The translations under genes and the position numbers were made by a program. From Lateolabrax maculatus (taxonomy: Eukaryota > Chordata > Actinopteri > Acropomatiformes > Lateolabracidae), in contig CM062214.1 in assembly GCA_031216445.1 (NCBI GenBank), forward strand, positions 22,001,001 to 22,065,000: a stretch of DNA of 64,000 nt, written 5' to 3'. The notes below the pieces were generated by a model. It was not told the DNA's origin and did not search any database. It saw only the letters and a program-made list of their open reading frames with translations. Positions 42,758 to 53,375 of the stretch are shown one piece after another; within the stretch, counting starts at the first letter, position 1, and the number at the start of each line of letters is the position of its first letter.

Positions 42758-45199
42758 GTTGGTATGTATGATTGCCATTGTTGCTGTAGACCTACGATCA
42801 CTCTCATGATTGTGTGTTTAGAGAATGTGCACTCATGCAAGAACTGTATATTTGCGTTGTCTATGAAAAAATGCTAAAGTTCTCTTTATAGCAATGAAAT
42901 TCCTCACGTCAACATTTTAAAATATAATACTTTATGTTAGTGTGGATTTTGCATCAAAAGAACGATACACAGTTACTTTACAAAGGCATGGAACATGACT
43001 GGATGACTGAACGTTGCACTCCCTCTAGACTATAGCCATCAGGATGCTTCAAAAAAGTGGTTGTCAGAATTTACTGAAACCCTCTCCCCAAAACACTTTT
43101 CCTATGTTGGAATTTGGGGAGCTGCATTTGAACATTTTTGTAGCTCTCTGAAATCGACAATTCGACAAGCACATCACACAGTAATTGGCTTGGTGTGTGA
43201 CGGTGAAAAGGTATACAGGCAATTGAACCTGTCTCTCATGCTGTTTTTGTTCATTATTTACATAACTAATCTGTCACTTTTTGACCGGAACACCATGGAG
43301 CCTTTGAGTGTCCAAAAGTGTGCACTGTTATCCCAATTTGGACAATTTATCAGTCTTGACCCTCTCTATGACAGAACAGCTACTAACCTTGCCTTCAGAT
43401 GTGATCAGATGACACTTTGTATGAACTAGTTAATTCCAAACATACGCCCCCCCCACCTTAATTCCCATTTCTGCTGAAAAGATGTGAAAAATGTGTAGTG
43501 ACAATCTTATAATTTTTAAAAGTATAACGATTGATGATCCTCTTATACTGTATTATAGACTACAGTACATAGGAGACAAGTTCATCTTGTTGCCAGACAG
43601 ACAACATAGTATAACATAATGAGTCATTATTGGCTAGAGTTATCAAGAGAAAATTAAGTAAAAATAAATATTTTTTGGAACTCCCGTCTGCCGTAATGAA
43701 TGCATCTCTGTGAAGTCTCATCTCCCTCCGGCGAGTGGAATTTAAGTACAGTTTGTCCCCCGACAAAGACACTCTGTTCCATCACAGCGACTATCTATTC
43801 AGTGATATTAGCATGCCGTCTGTGGTGTGTTGCTTGTCTCAAGCATAACAGCGTTGGAGTAGTATTACTGATCATCCCCATGGACGGCAGGTCATGGGGC
43901 TTGCCATAGGTTGCCAACAGTTTTCTATTTCCACCTTGTAGAGGGAACATGGTTGGTAGAACTTACTTGGTACTCAAATAGCAAAGTTGAAATGGTACAA
44001 AACAGTGGCACTAAGTCAAGCCACATGAGTTGGTCGAGAGATGCCAGAACGGGGATAAGCAGCTGTGTTCCTGCCTGGTGCAAGTGCACGTTTCAATTGA
44101 GTGTGGACAAGAAAAGCATGTCTGTGTTTCTTCTGCTCCTGTCTCTCACTTTTAGCACTCCCAAACACCCAATAATCCTAAACACCCTCTCACCGCCTTT
44201 TCCATGACATCATCCGATGTTTCCGTGATGCCTTCTCCCCATACTTTCCTCTCTTTTCTCCTCTCCTTCCTTCTCCCTCATTCACACCCTCTTTTCTTCC
44301 ATTACATGTTTATCTTCCTGGATTCTTCACTTGTTGCATAATTTGGTAGTAGCATGCATTTCCCAGATGTCCATGTGACTTTTATTCAGGAGGAAACATA
44401 GCAGCAAAACGGTTGTTTCCTGAGAGGTGGTGCATGGTGGCTGAGGAATGTGTACATTCCTCATTGGATATGGGGCGAAGAAAAGGGTTGGACACGGACA
44501 GAGAGGTAAAATAAGGGAGTACAGAAAATAAGAGGGAGAAAAGAATAAATAAGTAAGAAATATGGAAGGATTTCTCAAGAAATTGGCGGCATCGAGACGC
44601 TCAATAAATCAGAGACAAGGACAAACTGATTAAGATTAAGGGACAATTGCCCACAGGGGTAAAAAAGTGGGTGAGTTTGACAAAGTGAGTAAAGAAAAGC
44701 CTGTCAAAGGAGCTTTGTTGTAGGTTAAGGCAAGAGGTTAAATTAGGCAAAGCATCCTCTCTGAACATTCAGCTGGAGCAAATTAGGGATTAAGGGGGGT
44801 AAACTGAGTGACCCCTACTCTGACAACAGCAACAACAACAACAACAACAACGGCAACGAGATTACACTGAGCTGCCAGGGACACTTTGAAACCGTAAAAT
44901 GACAATGTGGGAGCAAACCCCACATCGTCTTCTCACCGTATTATTAATAACCCAAAGAGATCATTTCAGTTCAGTGAGAATGAGAGTTCACCTAAAACAG
45001 TGGAACCTTCAGAGCCATTGCTGGAGGACGGGTATTCGGGGACATCAAAGGAGCTGAGGGCATCGTTGTCGATGGACTGGGAGATGTCCTGGAGCTCCTC
45101 CATGCCGCCTATGAAGTCGTCATCGGCGCACAGGGGGCTGCCCAGCACCGAGTCCTCCAGGGGCGAAGGGGGATGGTAGTGGCTCTCCATGTCGACCAT
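30698..45199 (-). CDS. ppara: ppara gene: peroxisome proliferator-activated receptor alpha (exons joined)
   Basis: Six coding exons (44992-45199, 41818-41981, 39264-39402, 34275-34474, 31038-31491, 30698-30942) join in frame to 469 residues; human PPARA has 468. It is a ligand-activated nuclear receptor that binds DR1 elements with RXR and switches on fatty-acid oxidation. The M-V-D-M-E-S start, the D-I-S-Q-S-I A/B motif and the LBD identify alpha rather than beta/delta or gamma: R-I-F-H-C-C-Q-C-T-S-V-E-T-V and I-I-C-C-G-D-R-P-G-L match human alpha. The DNA-binding domain spans about residues 103-170 with two C4 zinc fingers, P-box C-E-G-C-K and the PPAR-type three-residue D-box C-E-R-R-C. 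Ligand contacts equivalent to human S280, Y314, H440 and Y464 are all present, and the AF-2 helix ends L-L-Q-E-I-Y-R-D-M-Y. A teleost has two ppara copies; which one this is cannot be told here. Confidence 0.96.
30943..31037 (-). other. ppara: ppara intron between the two LBD exons
   Basis: A compact 95-base intron (GTGAGG donor, ATTAG acceptor), typical of the small introns of fish genes. Confidence 0.95.
31038..31491 (-). CDS. ppara: ppara exon 5 (coding): main ligand-binding domain exon
   Basis: The acceptor CTGTCCACAG opens P-F-V-I-H-D-M-E-T-L and runs 454 bases to I-I-C-C-G. It includes C-C-Q-C-T-S-V-E-T-V-T-E-L-T-E-F, the nuclear receptor signature D-L-N-D-Q-V-T-L-L-K-Y-G-V-Y-E (helices 3-5), and F-N-A-L-E-L-D-D-S-D. 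Confidence 0.97.
31492..34274 (-). other. ppara: ppara intron between hinge and LBD exons
   Basis: A 2.8-kb intron. Two related stretches, about 31690-31860 and 32395-32600, share blocks such as TTTCCATGAT and CCTTGAC in the same order, so they are copies of one repeat. About 32775-32890 is the GGGGACCATGAAT fish repeat also found near 45360-45700. No coding sequence. Confidence 0.7.
32775..32890. repeat. dispersed fish repeat, GGGGACCATGAAT family
   Basis: CTTCATCCTCTGGGGACCATG, then TCTGTACAAATAT and CATGGCAATCC. This is a truncated copy of a widespread fish repeat; a longer copy is at 45360-45700. Confidence 0.55.
34275..34474 (-). CDS. ppara: ppara exon 4 (coding): hinge region
   Basis: Acceptor CTCTCTACAG, donor GTACGT. 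Residues 171-237: I-R-F-G-R-M-P-Q-S-E-K (C-terminal extension of the DBD, which reads the 5' flank of the PPRE), then a charged hinge and I-Y-E-A-Y-L-K-N-F-N-M-N-K. Confidence 0.96.
36642..36700. repeat. (CA)n/(CACG)n microsatellite
   Basis: About 23 CA units followed by three CACG-type units, the longest clean microsatellite of the window. Confidence 0.95.
39176..39208. repeat. (TG)n microsatellite
   Basis: About 16 TG units, 56 bases from the donor of the second zinc-finger exon. Confidence 0.9.
39264..39402 (-). CDS. ppara: ppara exon 3 (coding): second zinc finger
   Basis: Acceptor TTCCTCCAG, donor GTAAGT. The exon is exactly 139 bases, the classic size for the second-finger exon of nuclear receptors. 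It encodes G-F-F-R-R-T-I-R, the D-box C-E-R-R-C and N-K-C-Q-Y-C-R-F-Q-K-C. Confidence 0.97.
39403..41817 (-). other. ppara: ppara intron between the two zinc-finger exons
   Basis: A 2.4-kb intron, AT-rich, without recognisable repeats apart from short homopolymers. Small ORFs around 41.0-41.9 kb are intronic read-through. Confidence 0.75.
41818..41981 (-). CDS. ppara: ppara exon 2 (coding): end of A/B domain and first zinc finger
   Basis: Acceptor GTGTTTTGAAG, donor GTGAGA. Residues 70-124: A-L-T-P-A-S-S-P-S-S-I (matching the human A/B segment), a run of six serines, then C-R-V-C-A-D-R-A-S-G-Y-H-Y-G-V-H-A-C-E-G-C-K. Most nuclear receptors have G-D-K-A-S-G where this one has A-D-R-A-S-G. Confidence 0.96.
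42710..42753. repeat. (CA)n microsatellite
   Basis: About 22 uninterrupted CA units. Confidence 0.95.
44826..44852. repeat. (CAA)n trinucleotide repeat
   Basis: About eight CAA units, in intronic sequence. Confidence 0.85.
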
Positions 45200-45240
45200 T
45201 GCGGTGGAGGAGCGGGCTGTTGGCACTCTCACTCATCAGA
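44992..45240 (-). CDS. ppara: ppara exon 1 (first coding exon; coding part 44992-45199)
   Basis: The acceptor CTGTCTCTAG (45241-45250) is followed by 41 untranslated bases and the ATG at 45199 (M-V-D-M-E-S, the conserved PPAR-alpha start). The 208 coding bases equal the human length (69 codons plus one base) and encode the acidic A/B transactivation segment. The exon begins with an acceptor, so at least one non-coding exon exists further upstream. An out-of-frame ATG at 45236 begins an ORF overlapping the true start. Confidence 0.95.
45120..45236 (-). CDS. out-of-frame upstream ORF overlapping the ppara start
   Basis: ATG at 45236, TGA at 45120-45122, 38 codons (M-S-E-S-A-N-S-P-L-L-H-R...), in the +1 frame relative to ppara and running past its ATG. 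A ribosome using it could not reach the PPAR-alpha start by simple reinitiation. Usage depends on the 5' exon and leaky scanning. Confidence 0.4.
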   Translation of the reverse strand: MSESANSPLLHRNGRHGEPLPSPFAPGGLGAGQPPVRR

Positions 45241-45289
45241 CTAGAGACAGAGGACAGGGGGAGGGTGAAGAGGGGAAAAAAAGACAAAG

Positions 45290-45304
45290 AGGTCAAAGAG
45301 GTCA
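45290..45304 (+). promoter_or_regulatory. perfect DR3 nuclear-receptor element
   Basis: AGGTCA-AAG-AGGTCA: two consensus half-sites as a direct repeat with a three-base spacer, the arrangement preferred by VDR-RXR. It lies in the intron 50 bases upstream of the first ppara coding exon. Motif only. Confidence 0.4.
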
Positions 45305-45359
45305 GTGCAATCCAGCCAATAATTCAATGCACCAATATGGTCAAAACCACAAATGACCT

Positions 45360-45700
45360 TATTGTGGCACTAGAGGAAAAGTTAAGGGATCTACACAGAC
45401 ATAAGGATACATCATCTGGGAACCATGAATGTCCGTATCACATTTTGTGCCAATGCATTGAGTAGATGTTGAGATATTTTACTAGTGAGTGAAAATTTTG
45501 CTGGCGACACTAGAGGAAAAGTTAGGGGATCACCAATGTTGTTAGGATCCTTTCTCTGGGCACCATGAATGTCTGTACACAATTTTGTTGCAATCTATCC
45601 AATAGTTGTTGAGGCATTTCAGTCTGGATCAAAATGGTAGACCGACCCATCAATTAACATTACCACCCACAAAGCCAAGCCACCAGCATGGCTAAAAACT
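45360..45700. repeat. dispersed fish repeat, GGGGACCATGAAT family, with internal duplication
   Basis: The unit CACTAGAGGAAAAGTTA, GGGATC, CTGGG(A/C)ACCATGAATGTC(C/T)GTA, TTTTG, TTGAG occurs twice in tandem (about 45368-45490 and 45508-45640). It is followed by AGACCGACCCATCAATTAAC and a GCATGGCTAAAAAC end. Known to recur in many fish genomes; coding-free here. Confidence 0.6.
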
Positions 45701-46780
45701 GATAACATAAATATCAACGCCACACAGTAATACTGCCCTGTGACTTCCAGTTCACATGATTAAACTCAGCATTGGCTAATACATTTAGGCCTTATGAGTA
45801 GTGCTGATGCAACGTGTGGACATCCACACCAACAGGTGCTGCACATTGCTATCGCGGGTCAGCAGGCAGTGAGGGAATGAAGGACATGGAGTATCTTATG
45901 ACACAACACAGGCCATTCCGCACCAAGCCATTAACTCCAAATACAGTAACACTATCCTTACGAACCTCATAGTGCTGCAGAAAGAGAAAGACAGAGGGTA
46001 CAGAGACATGTAGAGGGATGAATATAGGTCAGTGGGCTCGCTTAGGCTGTGTTGTAAGAGGAAGGCTAGGGGTGCGCTAGAAAAAGACATGACAGACTGG
46101 CTTGTGCAGTCGATGGGTGAGATTTTGCTGAATTGCACAGTGGGAACTGGGAGGAGCTATGAGATACACATGAAAGTGCATTAAGAAGTGGGCTTGCCTT
46201 GTTGGCTAAGCTTAAGAGTAGCAGAGGGAATGGACCTTGAATTGCATATTAAAACTCCATACATCCGCATGTAAACTAGGTCAATCTTCAGTAAGCCCTT
46301 TCCATCAGGCCCCGCAAAGACCATCAAACAAGGGGGAGGTGGGCGGTGAGGGTGAGGGTGGCTGTACGACTACAAGACAGCAGCTGGTGGTTGTTCTCAG
46401 CCATTCCACACCTTCACACATGACTGCCTTTAGATTAACCTTAACTTACCCTGTACTGTGGACTGGCCGCATGTCCTCAGTGCTCCCTGTGAGTCTATTT
46501 AAAAGTTCAAATGACAGAAATGAATGGTATTCCAGTGAAGCAGCTGCTAAAACTCGTTTGCATATAGTTTCACCTTGAGTGCAGGAGGTAAATAAAATAG
46601 ATGAAGTAAACGTGATTCTATGGGTTATGTGACTGTTAATAATGATGACAATAATCTCTTTTAGTGACAATTTAAGCCTTCAAGGAGGAGGAAAATAAAT
46701 GGAAAAACCTTGGGAAGGTCACAACTACTTCCAGGCCTGATAGTTGACAAATGGGCAGCAAGAAGAATAAGAATAAGAAG

Positions 46781-46811
46781 AATTACTTTATTAATCCCAC
46801 AGGGGGAATTC
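46781..46811. repeat. retroelement tail fragment (TTTATTAATCCCACAGGGGG)
   Basis: AATTACTTTATTAATCCCAC followed by AGGGGGAATTC is the common 3' tail of fish LINE/SINE elements, here truncated and preceded by an AAGAATAAG-rich stretch. Confidence 0.5.
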
Positions 46812-47989
46812 AACAATGCGGCCCCGAAAACCACATCAGTGACCAAAAGGAGATCAGTGATGTAATTGAAACATAGAAAAAAAAAAAAAAAAACAGCAAG
46901 ACAACGAGACCTGGCTCAAAGTCCAACCACGTGGTGTAATATGGATGGATGAGACTATGAGCACTGAGCCATCCTTCAGAATCGCAGAGCACATTGTCTA
47001 ATACAACTGAGTTGTTTTGAGTTGTTATGAAGCAAAATGCTGAGTAAGTTTACATCAATCACTCTTGTTTGTTACTCAGTTTAGAGCTACATAAACCAAT
47101 CAGCTTAGCTGCTCCTGCACAGAAAACAAATGTCTTAGCACACTTAAGCTTTTTGCAAATATACTAGAGAGGAAACTTGGAACTTGGATGGTAACACATC
47201 TGGCACATGTAGGTTAGAATTTTGGAAACACAACATCCTAATGTCTATTGGAAATGTTGGTAATGTAATGGTATTTTGTTTAATTCATGCATAGGAGTAC
47301 AAATGTTTTAGGGCTGAAGCCAGCGGTAAGGAAGGCACAGCAAGTGTTAAAGATGGCAGCATTTTTAGTGAAACTAATGATATTTCTACATGAGTCGTCA
47401 GATTTAATACTGGGTCAAGAAGCAGAAACATAATTCAGAATGCAATGAACCGAATTATCATCAGGAATTGCAACCCAGAGGAACCCAACTGAATTTAACA
47501 GTAAAGACCCTGAAGATTCCCACCCATTAAAAACTCTGCATGAAAAGAATCCTGGCACTCTACAATATACTTGTAATTCTGAATGGAGGCAGTGTTAGCT
47601 CTGCTAGGATAAAGCAAGCCTCTTTAGCATTCAGCCTCTAGCTCCTGACCTTCAGGTCTTCCTTTAGAGGACATCCTGTTTCATTCACTCACTTCACTCA
47701 GCACTGTCTCATTATAATACTGCTTCGGGGGGGAAAATAAGGGAGCCTCTTTGCTGCAGCTTGACTAACATCCATGCTGTCTGTTCAGATAACACTCCAT
47801 TTGCATGGGCAAGTTATTATCTCATGGTAAGATGAGATAAATTTGGGCCTGCAGACTAGCAGTAAAATACATGACACAAGTCCTCTTCTGAACTTATGAC
47901 CCTGTACCAGCAGCTATGAAGTGACGGACCAAGTTAACCTTGTGTTGCCAGCAACATAACATGAGAATGTAAACACACAGAGCCGCTCA

Positions 47990-48190
47990 GCTGCGGACTG
48001 CAGAGGTCTCGTGGATTGAGACAGAGGAAGACAGGGAGAGACACGGGGGGTGGAGAGGAATGTCCGTTAAGCTACATTACAGCGTCTTTATCAGCGGCGT
48101 GCGAGAGCGAGTGAGCGAGGGAGGCGGACGGAGAAAGAAAACAGCGGTTCCTACGGTAACGGCAAGGCTTTGTCCTTTAGGGTCAAGACC
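47990..48190. promoter_or_regulatory. GC-richer block, possible alternative ppara promoter or non-coding exon
   Basis: CpG-containing sequence (GAGCCGCTCAGCTGCGG, GCGGCGTGCGAGAGCGAG, GGCGGACGG, CTACGGTAACGGCAAGG) stands out from AT-rich surroundings. No ORF is convincing. Function inferred only from composition and position. Confidence 0.25.
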
Positions 48191-49433
48191 TCTCTTGTGC
48201 TCACTCAGCCAAGCCTGCTGAGGGCACTGCGCACACTGAGAGAAAGATGAGCAAGGTCATACGTGTTTGTGTGGGTTAGGGTCCAAAAGGGGAAGGGGGG
48301 GGGGGAGGAGGGTTACAATGACAAAAGACCACTAAACAAGACCCCCCCCCCCCGAGGTCGCCATGACGATGCCATGGCAATGCCGACACACGGATCACGC
48401 TTTGAAATCAGTGTTGGAGGGGCGGGGGTGCGGCTGGCAATTGAGGGCAGCTACAACCTTCCACCACTGGAATTCAATCTGTCATTGAAATCGATAAATC
48501 CCATTACAAACTTGTGTGTTAGCAGGTCTGCACCAGGGATCACGGGGCCGGATGTACGAGTGGAGCATGAATAATCCATGCCGCCCGATGGATTTCTGCA
48601 CAGTTGCTTAGCATGTTCACCCAGCCCCCAGTGTTGCGTTCATCCATCGCAGTCAAGGCCCACATTAGACGGACAGGCCTCGAAGCTGCTTGTAAGCGCC
48701 GGCTGAGGCAGACGAACATGCTCTGAACGTGACCCAGGCATGCAGACCGCCTCCAACTCTCCCAACAGGAAAGGACATAGAACAGCATGAAGGGAGTTTA
48801 CACAGCTGTCTGAGATCTTCAACTCTACAAAGCACTTGCGTTATTGAGTTGACCGTCTCAGTAGTGATTATCCATCACTCAAGAAATAGTGTACCCAAAG
48901 GGGATCATGTCATCTGATTCTGTGGAATCTCTGCATCCACACAGATCCACACAGGCTTCAGCCGATAGCTGAAAAGTATAATCAGTTTTCCAAAACCATT
49001 AAAGATGAGGACAACAGACAGCACAGAGTGTTGTGACAAGAAAACGCAGATAAAGATGGTAGCAGACAAAGACATCAGAGGTGTGTACGGGCTTGTCTCG
49101 TCAGGGCGTGGAAAAAAACACTGTAGTGCTTCCAAGTACAGGAAAACATACCTTGGCAGTGAGAAGAGATAGAAGGAGATAAATTGCTCACGTATCTTTT
49201 CTCTGTTGTGTTTGAATAAAACCAGTTTTACTACTAGTCTATAAAATGATTTTTTTCAGAGAGTGGTTAGTAAGTATAATTTACATAACATGAAAACCCA
49301 ATAATAATTAAGTAAACAAAACAAAACACTACCACCCTACCTTCCTCATCCAAAACCTTGAAGTCTTCCATGCCACTTGGATCCCTGACAACATGAAATC
49401 CAATCTTTCCAAGAGCTTGTATGATCATTCAGT

Positions 49434-49478
49434 TTGTGTGTGTGTGTGTGTGTGTTTGTGTGTGTGTGTGAGAGAGAG
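49434..49478. repeat. (TG)n-(AG)n microsatellite
   Basis: TG units with one TTTG interruption, running into AGAGAGAG. Confidence 0.9.
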
Positions 49479-52400
49479 CAGATCACAGGTTAATGTTTAA
49501 TCCACCCATCCTGTGGCCTGAGTGCTGACAGGCCTGTTAGAAGAAGGGCTCTAGGGGGCATAACAGTGGTCTTAGAGCAGGAATATGGGCTGATGGGGCT
49601 GTCCCACCAGCTCCGCCTGGCCATTTGTTTGAAGAGTTCACTCTGTGAGCTCAGCCTGGACCGTGCCTGTAGTGTAAACACTCGAGTGCACCCTTATCAC
49701 TCAGGGCTGATATGCTGGCCGGCGCCCTCTTATCGTTATGGAGATTGACCAAAGTACAGGCCAGGGGAAGTGATTGACATTGGACTTTAGCTATAGTCTG
49801 TGTCTGATGAGCCATATGACAGCTAACAGTTAAATCATCTGGTTATCAGGTCACTTACCTTGTCATTTCAGGGTCGGTGACAGCAGACAGTAAATTCTGT
49901 CTGATATTTTTAGGCTTGAAGGTTCAAACTACTGTGTTTGCAAATATAAGCTCCTTAACTCCAAATCGTGTATACTTTATATTTTTATGACTAATTTCAA
50001 ATACATGCTTTAAAGCTTTTGATTTTTGGATGCATTATTTGCACATTTCCAGACATTCATTGATTTCCATTCTTTTTTGTACAATATGAAAATCTATTAG
50101 CTATCTTACTTGAGTTGCTTAATCTATCACAATGAACAACAAGACTGCATTAGTCTTTGCCAATATTACATGACTGTTATGAGGTAATGCAGTTTAAGTG
50201 TAAATTAACTTGGCACGTCTGCTAAGTATTGCCATTTTGCTAAAAATAATGCAGGCTTGATGTGATGGATGATTTGATTACAAAACTCAAGTCATTTTCA
50301 TGGTTTTGCTTTCAACAGATTTTCATATTATACAGATATGGGAACAATGGCTGCTTGTAACAGTCAGAAAAATACATTCAAAGCTCTAAAACACAGCAGT
50401 AGGTTTCAAAAATGATTAGCCGTGATGTAAAGCATAAAAATGATTCGAGGTTCAGAGTTCATTCTTGACTTTGGAGACAGCAGTAGAGAAAACAATCTGA
50501 CCACAAGCTCTATCAGCAGATGTGGTAGAGCTTTTCACCAGCGGAAGATCAAGCAAACAAGATAAACTGAGTTTGTTCAGATGTCATTGAATTATGCATG
50601 ATTTGTATTACAGGGGCTAAGACATACAAAATCACTGGTGTAGTCCTTCAACTATATTTGGCTAATATGTTTAGTAACACATAATACATTTATTAACACC
50701 ATAGGTCAAGCCAAATGAAATCCGCAAAATGATTAGGAAGTCAACAACACATTTTGCTTTAGTCTTAGCTTCATGTATTAGTAATAGGAAAGCTGAAATG
50801 AATACAGCAACTTTTTCAGAAACTGATTGAGACAGCACCTACGGCTTCTCTTATCAGAACAGCTTATTAGCAGGAAATAATCAAATAGATTTTTGAACCA
50901 TTTTTTAAATTTTTTTTCTCCATGGGTGTATAAAAGTTCTTATAAGTCAATACAAAACACGACTAATAAAATAAATCTTAGATAAAAGTATTTTTTTCTG
51001 ACTCAACGAAGCTACTGAGACAGCCCTACAGGAGCCTCTACTATAATATATTGATATATGTAATATTAATAGTAATAGTTATTTATTCCACTCACGGAAG
51101 AAACTTATATGTTTCTCAATTATTCTATTTCTAAATGGACAGGACATTTGATTTTTATGAAAACAAGTGGTGTGACTCAAGATGAGCTATTGCTTTGGCA
51201 GTTGTCATATTAAACACCCACTGCTGAGCTGAGTTGAGAAATAAAACAGTAAGTTACATAAACCCCAGTGGACTCTGACCTCTGCAATGACAGCGTGTAC
51301 AGTGTCAAAATAATAATTACATTTTTGTGCATGCTCACAAGACAAAGCCAATACAATATGACCATAAAACGCTGCAAAGGTGCAATGTGACAGTGTATCA
51401 CGTTACCTCAAAGGGTCTACGGTGACCCAACTGTTCACACTGGCTGTTTATAGCATCATCATTACGTGGTGGAAAGTGTGCCTGCATGTGTATGTGTGTG
51501 TTGTGCAGCCAAAACAAGCACATGGAAATTTCTGCTGACATGCTCTATGGGAACAAAAACTTCTGGTCAAGACAAAGCAATCATTACCTGTGGTTGTTAT
51601 GGGGAAACAGAAAAGTCTGAATTTAGACACATGGACTTTTTTGACTGCATGCCACACTGACTTACTGTTGTCATGACCATAAAGCCAAATGTCTCCTGGT
51701 AACATTATCATCCTGCTTGTTAAAGGTTTCTAAATAGTTGCATTTCTGTAGATATTTCTAAAGTATGTTTAAGTTGACCAGCTGGCATTATCTCCACATG
51801 TTTTGTTTCTTATAAGGCAGCAAGGGATGAAGCATTTTTGGCTGTTTACTTGGCTGACGCATTAAGCATTTTATATCATAAGTATTAGATAAATATTAGT
51901 TTACGATAACCTGTTAAACACTAAAGGGCAATAAGGTTTCTAAAGCCTCGAGCAATTCACTGATGGAGCAATTATGTTTAAAAGCATATGAATTCCAATA
52001 AATCTGATTGCTTTGTCTGCCTTAGAGGAATATAACAAAGGAAGGGAAATATGGTGGATTTGAGCAAGTGGTCATGATATACTGGGAGTTATTAATAAGA
52101 CGATAGTCTATTTTTTCTTTTTATGGATGGAGAGCATCAGGTCATATGGAGAAATGACACAGCTGCTGTGTAACCTTGGCCTGCAGTATAGACATAGTTT
52201 AACTAGCTACCCCAGTGTGTTGGATGTATTTACAGCTAAACGATTAGCAGGCTTGACCCTCACTGGTGACACTGTCCTCAGGCAACACCTCCATTGGGTG
52301 CCAAACGCTGGCTCCTGGCTGCCACTTTTTGCTTATTTCCAAATTTGTCACAAGGATCAAAAAAGGCCACCATTACAAAACCTCCCAAACTGTAAATTTC

Positions 52401-53084
52401 AGAGTGGGGAAACTACTGCAATCTTTTCCAGCTGCTTTTATCACTTGACAGATGTAGGGCTGGGGTAACAAGACAGCAAGCAGCCCTCACGTGTATTAAA
52501 CTGGGCCAACAACACCATTAAGTGCCTTTATCTATACTATCGTCGTGCTGGGTTTATTGAGTTTATTAAATTCTATTGCTTTTCCTGCCATTGCATACTC
52601 ACGTACTGACATACAGCAACTGTGCCAGACGGCAGAACTGTACATTACAGTGTGCCCTACACGATCAGCACAAACTCAGAATACTGAGGATGTGGTCTGG
52701 TGAACATCACCTCGAGAAATAAGAATATTACACATGGTCAGCACAATGTAGATATCATGGCGAGTGCCAAAGAGAAGGGAATGTTCAAGTGGGTTTGTAC
52801 TGCTCTACCAGTTGCTCTGTCCTCTGAGGTCCTGCCAAGTTACAATACCGTCGTCCCCTGGCAACACAGGCACACCAGGACACCAGACAAAGCTCTCAGT
52901 CTGTACTCCTGTGAACTTCGACTTACCACCTTAACCTGCTGCCAAGTAATATGTAACATTTTACATGCTGTCGCTTGATTTAGGAGCACAGTACCTGTGC
53001 CTCAGCATTACAGGGGTTATTTAAATTCTTAGTATTATGCTAGATGTGTGGGGGTCACTCTGGGAAATCTTACACTATAGTTAA

Positions 53085-53375
53085 GGGCTGAAATGTCAAT
53101 TAATTGACCAGCAGAAAATGTATTAACAATAACTGTTATAATTGTTTTACAATTGAAGGTGCCAATCAAGCAAAAATGCTCAACGTTTGCTGCTTCATAG
53201 TACGGTAAATTGAAAATCTTTGGTTTTTGGATTATTGGGTGGACAATACAAAAATTTGGAACTTGTCATGGGCATTTTTCTGTTTTCTGAAAATGTAAAG
53301 TAAACAATTGATTATAGCAGTAATCTAATCAACAATCAACAATGATAAATAATCACTAGTTGCATCTCCCCTTTA
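53085..53375. repeat. dispersed fish repeat copy (ATTGATTAAT family)
   Basis: GGGCTGAAATGTCAATTAATTG at the left, GGATTATTGGGTGGACAATAC in the middle and repeated ATTGATTATA/AATCAACAATC to the right: a longer, older copy of the element at 800-1005. Confidence 0.55.

Larger units (their letters stand above)
41982..44991 (-). other. ppara: ppara intron after the first coding exon
   Basis: A 3.0-kb intron with a CA repeat (42710-42753) and a CAA repeat (about 44826-44852). No coding exon. Confidence 0.75.
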
